This document shows, in pieces, positions 14,985 to 22,297 of a stretch of 25,711 bases of DNA (positions are counted from its first letter, which is position 1; the number at the start of each line of letters is the position of its first letter). The stretch is from a virus: the IMG/VR virus record IMGVR_UViG_3300007519_000070, positions 1 through 25,711 of that record. One strand, 5' to 3'. Under the pieces are notes generated by a model, which was not told where the DNA came from, did no database searches, and was given only the letters and a program-made list of their open reading frames with translations. The translations under genes were made by a program, and so were the position numbers.

Positions 14985-16148
14985 TTATTTTATAATCTCC
15001 CAATTTGAAGACCAATTATAATTTTTTGATGTTTCACCACTTATTATTATAGATACATTACCACTATTAGCTGAATAAACAACTGAATTAGAAGTTATAC
15101 CACTTGAAACCCTATCAAAATCAGAATTCTCACCAATAACAGTCACCGTTCCATTTACCTTACTTATAGCTAACGTTCTTTTCCAAAATCCAAAATCAGT
15201 ATTATCTTTATATGCATTAACATATGAGACAATAAAACTATTTGAATCATCTGTAAAACCAGAAATAGTATCAATTATCAATGTTTCATTTGAAACAGTC
15301 TGAGCAGTTGTTGGAATTAAAATTCTAGACTGAATCGAAATCTCAACACCTTGACTATCATTTCTATTTAAAGTTAAAATTTTACTATTTTTATTAAATG
15401 TTCCACCAGTTACGAAATAATCAGTTAAACCAGTTACACTAAACGTTCCACCAGTACTATTTGTAAATAAAGCATCACTATTAGAATACGTCCCACCAGT
15501 TACATAAGGCATACCAGTTATCTTACTACCATCCCCAATAAATTCAAGTGACGTTATAGTTGTAGCACTAACACTAGAAGATGATAATAGACCATTCACA
15601 GTTAAAGCAGTAAATGTATTAATAAACGTATTTAAATTTAAACCATCATTTCTAAGGATAACTAATTGATTATCACTAAATGTAACACCAGTTACGTATA
15701 TATCAGCAGTAAATAAATCTAGATTTAAAGTATATGCTGATAAACTATCATTTCTATCGAAATAAGCTGTTGTACCAATAATTGTTGAACCAGTAGTATA
15801 ATAATCTGTTAATCCAGTTACATTTACTTGATTACCATTATCCTTAAATAATGTCAAAGTATCTGAAATATTATCAAATGTCCCCCCAGTTATATTATTA
15901 TAATTAATAATATCAATTATATTTGTACCTCCACTATAATATGTTGAAGCGTTAATAGTTGATGCTGAAATTTGACTATTAGTATATAAATTACCATCAA
16001 ATGTTATAACTCCAGTTTTTAAAAATATTTGTGTATCTCCACTACAAGAAATAATGTTATTTGTAAATAAAGATGTGCAAGCACTAATAATTGGTGAACC
16101 AAAAGGTTCAATTACGAATGTTTGATTTATGTTTGACCAATTACTCAT
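14985..16148 (-). CDS. Tail-fibre/virion surface protein with TGGT modules
   Basis: A 387-residue protein with related but more diverged modules: TGGTFDNISDTLTLFKDNG, VTGGTYSNSDALFTNSTGG, SATTITSLEFIGDGSKITG and TALTVNGLLSSSSVSATT. The N-terminus (SNWSNINQTFVIEPFGSPI) is unique and probably attaches it to the tail. The C-terminal third (about 285-387) is a non-repetitive beta-rich region ending NYNWSSNWEIIK. Its start codon overlaps the stop of the 16148-17206 gene by one base, so the two are translationally coupled. The placement at the virion surface follows from repeat content shared with its neighbours. Confidence 0.7.
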   Translation of the reverse strand: MSNWSNINQTFVIEPFGSPIISACTSLFTNNIISCSGDTQIFLKTGVITFDGNLYTNSQISASTINASTYYSGGTNIIDIINYNNITGGTFDNISDTLTLFKDNGNQVNVTGLTDYYTTGSTIIGTTAYFDRNDSLSAYTLNLDLFTADIYVTGVTFSDNQLVILRNDGLNLNTFINTFTALTVNGLLSSSSVSATTITSLEFIGDGSKITGMPYVTGGTYSNSDALFTNSTGGTFSVTGLTDYFVTGGTFNKNSKILTLNRNDSQGVEISIQSRILIPTTAQTVSNETLIIDTISGFTDDSNSFIVSYVNAYKDNTDFGFWKRTLAISKVNGTVTVIGENSDFDRVSSGITSNSVVYSANSGNVSIIISGETSKNYNWSSNWEIIK

Positions 16149-17206
16149 TATGATGTAGTTCCAATTAATTTAAACGACCCAAGTGATAGGACGTTTTTAT
16201 ATACTCTAATAGTAACGATATCGTTAGCATCTATCATTATGGGTGAAACTAATATAGTTCCATCAAATACGCCAACACCGTTTATACTAATAACTATCCT
16301 AGTAATATCTAAAATACCTAATAATTGTGTTATATTCATATTATATTGAGCTGTAAATGAAAATTGTGTGTCTGATTGGGGTTTAAAGATAAAACTTAAG
16401 TTAACAATATTACCCCTAACCAACGGTTCAAACACTATATCCTCAAAAACTCTACCTTGTTCAACCTCCAATGTTATAATACTCCTATTCAACGTAGGGA
16501 CCACCTCAAAATCTTCTTCATCTAGTATATACCCTAACATTTTAATATCAAACATTTGAACATAGAACCTTCTATTTTCAAAATCCTCAATATTACTTTC
16601 ATCACCGATACTCTCAATATGCAGAGGAATTGGGTGTCCATTTATATTTATATAGCACTGTCTAGATTGAAAAGCTCTTTGTATTTTTCTATTAAATCGA
16701 TTTAAATCCTTCATTTTATTAGTAAACAATCTAACTTCATACGTTAAATCAACGGATGTTGGTTGCGGAATTTTATATAAATCAAAACCACGCCTTGCAC
16801 CATCCCATGTTGGAACTTTTACGAAAGTATATGTTCTATTACCTGGTATATTCCACAATCCAGCTTGATTTTGACCTTGCTGAATATCTGGCTTCCTAAC
16901 AATAGTGATAAAAGGTAACTCAATATCTTTATATTTATCCGAAAATTGCCATGTTTTAGAAAATTCTGTCCATCTTTGTATCGTTAAGAAAATAATTGGA
17001 ACAACATCACCATCTATAGTCAATTTTACCCTTTCATCATCCTTAAAGAACTCCATAAAACCTTGGTCCATATCTTCTTCTAGAATCCCTTTAGGTAAAA
17101 AGGTTCCATTATCGGTAATACCATCTTGAATCTCTAATCTTCTTTCTGGTCCAACTTTTTGATTTACTATATTTATATCACTTCTCCAACCCTTTGGTAC
17201 TGCCAT
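16148..17206 (-). CDS. Conserved virion structural protein, probable neck/tail connector component
   Basis: 352 residues, no signal peptide or membrane segment. The N-terminal two thirds contain dense, conserved-looking segments (IQRWTEFSKTWQFSDKYKDI, FVKVPTWDGARRGFDLYKIP, TYEVRLFTNKMKDLNRFN). They also include FENRRFYVQMFDIKMLGYI and LDEEDFEV. I recall similar proteins as unnamed structural proteins in large uncultured phages and cannot assign a T4 equivalent. The last about 100 residues look like a separate beta domain (VNLSFIFKPQ...ISINGVGVFDG). It lies between a small structural gene and the fibre genes and overlaps the next gene by one base. A neck, tail-completion or baseplate role is inferred from position only. 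Confidence 0.5.
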   Translation of the reverse strand: MAVPKGWRSDINIVNQKVGPERRLEIQDGITDNGTFLPKGILEEDMDQGFMEFFKDDERVKLTIDGDVVPIIFLTIQRWTEFSKTWQFSDKYKDIELPFITIVRKPDIQQGQNQAGLWNIPGNRTYTFVKVPTWDGARRGFDLYKIPQPTSVDLTYEVRLFTNKMKDLNRFNRKIQRAFQSRQCYININGHPIPLHIESIGDESNIEDFENRRFYVQMFDIKMLGYILDEEDFEVVPTLNRSIITLEVEQGRVFEDIVFEPLVRGNIVNLSFIFKPQSDTQFSFTAQYNMNITQLLGILDITRIVISINGVGVFDGTILVSPIMIDANDIVTIRVYKNVLSLGSFKLIGTTS

Positions 17207-17221
17207 AATTTTTAACTATTT

Positions 17222-17665
17222 TTAAACTCCACGAAATTCACTAGCATCAACAGCAGCACAAGCCACACTTCTAAATGCACCTTTATATCCCATAATAGTA
17301 TGTTTGTTATCATAATTCTTAACACCATCATTAGTAACACTAAAATAACGTATTTCAGTCTCAGTTACTGGATAACCAATATAATCACCATAGCTAATAT
17401 TGGTCTCTAACTCAAGTAGTTGTGCCTCATATATACCAAAAGTTAGATTACCATCTTGTAAAAATCTTAACGAACCATTTGGGTTGTACGCTGCATTTTT
17501 CGCCTCCTCTAATATCGGAATAACCTTCAACTCAACTGGCGGAAAATACCTAATACCATCCTTAGACGCTTCTCCGTACACATTATCAGATTCAGACATC
17601 TCTCTATTTACACGATATAAAATTATCGTGAAATTTCCATCTCCCTCAATCGCCTCTCTACCCAT
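17222..17665 (-). CDS. Structural protein, main frame of an apparently frameshifted gene
   Basis: 147 residues from ATG 17665 (MGREAIEGDGNFTIILYRVN). Segments NVYGEASKDGIRYFPPVELK and YGDYIGYPVTETEIRYFSVTNDG look like a conserved neck or head-completion-type protein, which I recall without a name. The true N-terminus probably lies upstream. An ATG at 17751 opens a frame for 25 codons ending at a TAG inside an 11-base T run (plus-strand A11, 17676-17686). One extra base in the run would join the frames as ...SEEDFFFLEVEMGREAIEG.... From memory, related proteins have a similar EEDF...GRE N-terminus. AGAGG lies 5 bases before ATG 17665, so independent initiation is also possible. It is the first gene of the minus-strand structural transcript. 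Confidence 0.6.
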   Translation of the reverse strand: MGREAIEGDGNFTIILYRVNREMSESDNVYGEASKDGIRYFPPVELKVIPILEEAKNAAYNPNGSLRFLQDGNLTFGIYEAQLLELETNISYGDYIGYPVTETEIRYFSVTNDGVKNYDNKHTIMGYKGAFRSVACAAVDASEFRGV

Positions 17666-17673
17666 TTCAACCT

Positions 17674-17751
17674 CTAAAAAAAAAAATCTTCTTCAGAGAA
17701 AAAGCGATTTATACGAGTTATTGGTGTAATTTTCTTATTTTTATTATCCAT
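17674..17751 (-). pseudogene. Frameshifted N-terminal segment (25 codons) of the 17222 gene
   Basis: It starts with MDNKNKKITPITRIN, continues RFFSEEDFFF, and meets TAG at 17674-17676 within the A11/T11 run. Its position, frame relation and content suggest it is the missing N-terminus of the adjacent gene. A sequencing error in the homopolymer, a real mutation, or deliberate slippage could each explain the break. Confidence 0.55.
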
Positions 17752-17914
17752 TTTGTTTTATTTTTTTTTATTGATTCTAGTCATAGGTGTTATCTTGTTT
17801 TACATCGTTTTATTTATAAATATTTATCTTTTGATTAATATGTAATAAAGTATTGATTTTTATTAAATTTTTTATTATATTTAGTAATAATAAAATGATA
17901 TAAATAAAACTATT
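17752..17914. promoter_or_regulatory. Divergent promoter region between structural module and helicase
   Basis: A very AT-rich 163-bp spacer. A leftward motif TATTTATAAATAAA lies at 17809-17822. On the plus strand, TATATTTAGTAATAATAAAA just upstream of the helicase resembles the variant at 3941-3954. A short second copy of the peptide KITPMTRIN is encoded leftward at 17770-17796. Confidence 0.45.
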
Positions 17915-20836
17915 TTGATTAATTTAGACGATTTAAGAGGGTATTCAGCTATTACACTATTAGGAAACTACGAAGGTGTAAACCCGTACTTAGTTAAACT
18001 TAGAAATGAATATTTAAAAAATAAAAAATTGGGGTTAACTGAAAACCAATCTAAATACATTTTGGATAATCACGATAAAGAACCATTATATATCAATAGA
18101 GTTATTGGTATTACCAAATATTTAGGTGAAGAATTGAAAAAAACTAGTGATTTGTCTTTCACACCAGAAAAATTATTGGTTGAGTTCATATTAGCTGAAA
18201 CAGAAAAAACTTATCACGTATACGGAAAACTTAAACAGAATCAAAAAGAATCCATGATGTACTGGTTACCAAAAACACAAGTTACTGATGACCCATATTT
18301 TGAAAATATCGATATTGATATCGATTTCTCAAAGTATAACGATGTATTAGCATTAGACGGTAAAACCCTTTATCAACATCAAAAAGATGGTATTAAATTT
18401 TTATTAACTAGAAATGGTTGCATTTTAGCTGATGATATGGGTCTAGGTAAAAGTATGCAAGCGATTATAGCAGCACTAGAAAGTGGCGCTAAAAATATAT
18501 TAATTGTTTGCCCCTCATCAACAAAAATAAATTGGGAACGTGAAATAAACGTTTTTTGTGATGATACATTTATTATTGATGGTCAAAAATGGGGTAGCGC
18601 TAAATTTACTATAATAAATTTTGATATTCTTAAGAATTTTCACGGATTAGGACCAGATAAAAAACCAAAAAAAGATGAGCCACAACCAATATTAGCTAGG
18701 AACCTAGTAGAAGCTAAATATGACCTATGTATTATTGATGAAGCACACAACTTAAAGAATAGTGATAGTAAAAGAGGTAAAATAATGGTTGAGCTATGTG
18801 TTAAACATGGTATAGAGAAGACTTGGCTACTCACTGGTACACCAGTTGCAAACAGACCAATGGATTTCTTTAATCTATTATCTATTATTAAGTCTCCAGT
18901 CGCAAATAACTGGAAACACTATGCTCTTAGATATTGTGATGGTAAAAGGTTCTTTAAAACACTTAAAAATGGTGTTAAAAAGCAAATATGGATTACAAAC
19001 GGTGCTAGTAATTTAGAGGAACTATCATCTAAAACAAAAAACATACTATTAAGGAGATTAAAGACTGAGGCTTTAGATATGCCAGATAAAGTTATCACAA
19101 CTATGTATCATAATATGGATAATAAAGGTTGGAAGATGTATGATGATTTATGGGATGAGTACTTAATTGCAAGGAAAGCGCAAGGTAAGAAAACTGGTAA
19201 TTTACAAAAAGACTTAGTTGAACTTATTTTATTAAGACAATTTATCGCAATTCAAGCAATACCTTATACAATAGAAATGGTTGAAAATGCTATAGAAATG
19301 GGACGTAAAGTAATTATATTTACTTCTTTTACTGAAGAATTAGATATTTTATCTAATCACTTTGGTAAATTAGCTGTTACTCACAACGGACTAATGACAA
19401 TGAATCAAAAACAAAAATCTGTAGATTCTTTTCAAAATGATGATAAGATAAAAGTATTTATTGGTAATATAAAAAGTGCTGGTGTTGGTATTACATTAAC
19501 AAAAGCTACTGTTGTGGTATTTAATTCTTTTGATTGGGTAACTGGTAACAATGAACAAGCTGAAGACAGATGTGTTTTTGGTGGACAATTAGTTATGACA
19601 AATAATGGTTATAAATTAATTGAAGATATTGAAATAAATGATTATGTTTATACACATAATGGTAATTTTAAAAAAGTAGTTGATACGCACACACATTTAG
19701 AACATAAAAAAACTAGAGTCGATATTAATGCGTTAGGTTATAATTCTCCTTTAAGTTTAACTAATGACCATAAAGTTTATGTTTACAATAACACAACAGA
19801 AAACTTCGAATGGATTGAATGTGGCTTGTTAGATATAAATAAACATAGTTTAACATTAAAATCAGATAAGCAACCTAAAAAAAGAAAAAAAACTTTAGAA
19901 GTAATTAATTATTATAATAATAATAATTTTGGATTTAAACAAAAAAATTCTAAGTTAAAGTTATTACCAGAAAATGTGGAATTAACTAATGATTTATTAT
20001 ATGCCTTTGGTTTTTTTATTGCTGAGGGTTGGGTTAATGATATGTCCGAAACAAAATCTAGTATAGTTAGTGTTTGTCAAAAAATAGATAATAAAAAAAT
20101 GTATGATTCTGCTAAATACATTATTGATATTTTAAAAGAAAGTTTTAACCTTAATAAACATTCAGAGTATATTGATAAAAATAATATTAAAACATGTACT
20201 ATACGCTCTAAAAATCTAGCGAAAAATTTTATAAATTGGTTTGGTAAAGATGTTCATAATAAACAATTACCAAGTTGGGTTGATGAGTTAAATAATGAAC
20301 AATTAACATATTTATTAGAAGGGTATTATCATGGTGATGGGCAAAAAATAAAAACCACGCAAGCAGCCGTAACAGCATCAAATAAATTAGGTTCACAATT
20401 AATTAGATATAACGCTAATTTAGGTAGAGGTGTATCATTTTGTTTTAAAGATAACCTATATTATAATATTGAATATACCACTGATTTAACACTTAATATA
20501 AATAAAATTATAAAAATAGATGATTACATTATCTATCCTATAAAAAGTTTACATATAAGCAAACCAAAAAGAGGTGAAGAAAGAGTTTATGATTTATCAG
20601 TTGAAGATGACCATTCGTTTGTTGTTGGAAATTATAACGTACATAACTGTTTTCGTATAGGTCAAAAAAACGATGTAAATGTATATTATCAATTATTCAA
20701 TAATACCATATCAACTAGAATGTGGGCCATGTTAAAAAACAAGAAGAAAATAATTAACACCATCATGGGTGAAAAAAAATTAAGTGATGAAGAAATAACT
20801 AACTTATTGATGGATAATTTAGATGAAATAATATAA
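17915..20836 (+). CDS. SNF2-family helicase interrupted by an intein
   Basis: 973 codons; about 614 residues after splicing. This is an SF2 ATP-dependent DNA helicase/translocase of SNF2 (SMARCAL1-like) type, probably acting in phage replication, repair or fork remodelling. Motifs: Walker A ADDMGLGKS (172-180), DEAH (275-278), TGTPVANRPMDFFNLL (motif III), VIIFTSF (motif IV), GIGNIKSAGVGITL-like GNIKSAGVGITLT (motif V), and motif VI split as QAEDR (548-552) then CFRIGQ (912-917). The intein occupies residues 553-911. The N-terminal about 150 residues are a phage-specific domain. No ATG precedes the conserved region in frame after the stop at 17891, so TTG at 17915 is the likely start. Glutaredoxin follows after 8 bases. 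Confidence 0.85.
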   Translation: MINLDDLRGYSAITLLGNYEGVNPYLVKLRNEYLKNKKLGLTENQSKYILDNHDKEPLYINRVIGITKYLGEELKKTSDLSFTPEKLLVEFILAETEKTYHVYGKLKQNQKESMMYWLPKTQVTDDPYFENIDIDIDFSKYNDVLALDGKTLYQHQKDGIKFLLTRNGCILADDMGLGKSMQAIIAALESGAKNILIVCPSSTKINWEREINVFCDDTFIIDGQKWGSAKFTIINFDILKNFHGLGPDKKPKKDEPQPILARNLVEAKYDLCIIDEAHNLKNSDSKRGKIMVELCVKHGIEKTWLLTGTPVANRPMDFFNLLSIIKSPVANNWKHYALRYCDGKRFFKTLKNGVKKQIWITNGASNLEELSSKTKNILLRRLKTEALDMPDKVITTMYHNMDNKGWKMYDDLWDEYLIARKAQGKKTGNLQKDLVELILLRQFIAIQAIPYTIEMVENAIEMGRKVIIFTSFTEELDILSNHFGKLAVTHNGLMTMNQKQKSVDSFQNDDKIKVFIGNIKSAGVGITLTKATVVVFNSFDWVTGNNEQAEDRCVFGGQLVMTNNGYKLIEDIEINDYVYTHNGNFKKVVDTHTHLEHKKTRVDINALGYNSPLSLTNDHKVYVYNNTTENFEWIECGLLDINKHSLTLKSDKQPKKRKKTLEVINYYNNNNFGFKQKNSKLKLLPENVELTNDLLYAFGFFIAEGWVNDMSETKSSIVSVCQKIDNKKMYDSAKYIIDILKESFNLNKHSEYIDKNNIKTCTIRSKNLAKNFINWFGKDVHNKQLPSWVDELNNEQLTYLLEGYYHGDGQKIKTTQAAVTASNKLGSQLIRYNANLGRGVSFCFKDNLYYNIEYTTDLTLNINKIIKIDDYIIYPIKSLHISKPKRGEERVYDLSVEDDHSFVVGNYNVHNCFRIGQKNDVNVYYQLFNNTISTRMWAMLKNKKKIINTIMGEKKLSDEEITNLLMDNLDEII
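19571..20647 (+). mobile_element. LAGLIDADG intein in helicase motif VI (359 aa)
   Basis: A self-splicing intein. It begins with Cys1 (CVFGGQLVMTNNGYKLIEDI), has a block B-like LTNDHKVYV with its His, and ends RVYDLSVEDDHSFVV then GNYNVHN. The +1 extein residue is Cys. The centre carries two LAGLIDADG-type motifs, YAFGFFIAEGW (about 696-706) and YLLEGYYHGDG (about 800-810), so it encodes a homing endonuclease. All expected splicing residues are present: Cys1, block B His, terminal His-Asn and Cys+1. Removing it restores QAEDRCFRIGQ, an intact SNF2 motif VI. It looks more AT-rich than the flanking extein. Confidence 0.9.
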
Positions 20837-20844
20837 AGAATAAT

Positions 20845-21099
20845 ATGATAAAAGTTTATGGTTTTGAAGGTTGCCCTTACTGTAATGATTTAAGAAATCT
20901 ATTAAAAGAAGAAGGCATAGAATTTAATTACGTGGATATCAATCTACAAGAGAATAACGAAGATTTTGATAATATAATTAAAATATCGAATTCTGAAGAA
21001 GTCCCCATAATTTTAGTGGGAAAACAGATATTAATTCCTAACGTATCATTTAAGACAATTAAAGAAGGTGTTAAGATTATAAAGAAGTTTTTAATTTAA
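20845..21099 (+). CDS. Glutaredoxin
   Basis: 84 residues with the thioredoxin fold of small glutaredoxins: beta strand IKVYGF, active site CPYC (residues 10-13), cis-proline region EVPIILVG, and a C-terminal helix. It is a dithiol-disulfide reductant. In phages it commonly serves ribonucleotide reductase, supporting dNTP synthesis; no reductase gene is in this window, so the partner is inferred. It starts 8 bases after the helicase stop, indicating co-transcription, with no clear Shine-Dalgarno. Confidence 0.9.
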   Translation: MIKVYGFEGCPYCNDLRNLLKEEGIEFNYVDINLQENNEDFDNIIKISNSEEVPIILVGKQILIPNVSFKTIKEGVKIIKKFLI

Positions 21100-21112
21100 T
21101 TATTTTTCTTTA

Positions 21113-21125
21113 TATTTATAATAAA
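21113..21125 (+). promoter_or_regulatory. Putative late promoter motif for the neck-type gene (exact 13-mer)
   Basis: Plus-strand TATTTATAATAAA, 7 bases before the ATG at 21133, with AAAGGA between them as a ribosome site. This plus-strand copy fixes the motif's orientation relative to genes. Confidence 0.6.
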
Positions 21126-21132
21126 AGGAAAT

Positions 21133-22263
21133 ATGTCAGTAAGTGCAGATGAAAGAGAAAAGTTATATAGACAATTTAGACACTCTATGGGTGCTCCTAC
21201 ACGTCAAATTGAATTAACCGATGAACAATTATGTACTTTTCTAGAAATATCTATTGAAGATTATGCTCAATATGTTCAAGAATGGTTAATTGAACATCAA
21301 TGGCAATCAGTATTGGGTCAAAATTTAGACTCTATTGATATGGCCTTTGCTTTAAGTGTTCGTAATTTTGATTTTATGACACAATATACCTACGCATACT
21401 CAAAGCAGGTAGGTCTACAAACTAATGGTCCTTGGGAACTTAAAAAAGATTTTGTTCGATTAGAATCTGGTAAACAAGTTTATCAATTACCAGCTGGTCG
21501 TGAGGTAAACGAGGTACTTTGGATTACACCTCCAGCAACTAGTCAAGCCTTATTAGCCAACTATGGTGGAATGGATATTGGTTTTGGTGGTGGATTCTCA
21601 CAAGTAGGTGGTACTGGTGTGAGAGGTGGAAATGGTGGTCACTATATCGCACCAGCATTTGATATATTGTTAACTGCTGCTGATATGAATTTAAAAAATC
21701 GTATTATTAGAAGTGAGTTAGTTTATAAAATAACTGCTGGACCAAATGGAACTAAATTATTACATTTATTAAGTACACCAGGTTCTAAAATGTCTTTTGG
21801 TGGTGCAATAGGTGGTATTGGAAGTTCAATAAACCTTACTGGTTGTCAAGTATGGTATCATTATTATGATACAACACCAGAAAATGAAGATGACTGTAGA
21901 GCTGACAATCCAGATATTATAAAAATGCCAAATCAAGTTCCATTGTCTAAATTAGATTATGCTGATTTTAATGAACCAACAAAAACACTTGTTCGTCAAT
22001 TATTTATTGCTGAAGCTAAAAAAGCGTTAGGTAGAACTAGAGGTAAGTTTGGAGGAACAGTTGGACCACCAGAAGCTGAAAGAACAATGGACTACGAGAG
22101 TCTTATATCTGAAGGTAATGAAGAGAAAAGAGCTGTACTGGAAAGATTAGACACTAGACTTCTAAGACTAAGCTCAACTTCACAGCTTGAAAGGGGAGCC
22201 AAAGAAGCTACTGATTTAAATACTGCAATGAAATACAGACCTTTAGGTTTTTGGGTTTATTAA
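21133..22263 (+). CDS. Neck/head-completion-type structural protein (T4 gp13-like candidate)
   Basis: 376 residues. The N-terminal half is helical and acidic, with LCTFLEISIEDYAQYVQEWL. The middle holds a Gly-rich stretch (GGMDIGFGGGFSQVGG) between IRSELVYKITAGPNGTKLLH and a VYQLP beta region. The C-terminal part has NLTGCQVWYHYYD, DFNEPTKTLVRQLFIAEAKK, LGRTRGKFGG and PPEAERTMDYESLISEGNEE, and ends YRPLGFWVY. From memory this is a conserved large-phage structural protein often annotated as a gp13-like neck protein; the exact T4 equivalence is uncertain. Gp13-type proteins close the head after packaging and join it to the tail. It has its own late motif and a good ribosome site, so late expression separate from helicase and glutaredoxin is likely. 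Confidence 0.6.
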   Translation: MSVSADEREKLYRQFRHSMGAPTRQIELTDEQLCTFLEISIEDYAQYVQEWLIEHQWQSVLGQNLDSIDMAFALSVRNFDFMTQYTYAYSKQVGLQTNGPWELKKDFVRLESGKQVYQLPAGREVNEVLWITPPATSQALLANYGGMDIGFGGGFSQVGGTGVRGGNGGHYIAPAFDILLTAADMNLKNRIIRSELVYKITAGPNGTKLLHLLSTPGSKMSFGGAIGGIGSSINLTGCQVWYHYYDTTPENEDDCRADNPDIIKMPNQVPLSKLDYADFNEPTKTLVRQLFIAEAKKALGRTRGKFGGTVGPPEAERTMDYESLISEGNEEKRAVLERLDTRLLRLSSTSQLERGAKEATDLNTAMKYRPLGFWVY

Positions 22264-22266
22264 AAC

Positions 22267-22296
22267 AAAAAAAAGGGGCTTTAACCCCTTTTTTTT
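22267..22296. terminator. Bidirectional terminator between neck-type and polymerase genes
   Basis: A perfect 12-bp stem (A8GGGG with CCCCT8) around a 6-nt loop. It lies 4 bases after the neck-type stop and 2 bases before the polymerase stop on the other strand, so it serves both converging transcripts. Confidence 0.9.
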
Positions 22297-22297
22297 A

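Noticed and set aside
14365-15021. A long plus-strand open frame across the fibre gene start.
   Set aside because: It is antisense to two well-supported fibre genes, and its V/P-rich, low-complexity product is simply the complement of the repeats. Similar plus-strand frames at 9880-10161, 12781-12975 and 13147-13476 were rejected for the same reason.
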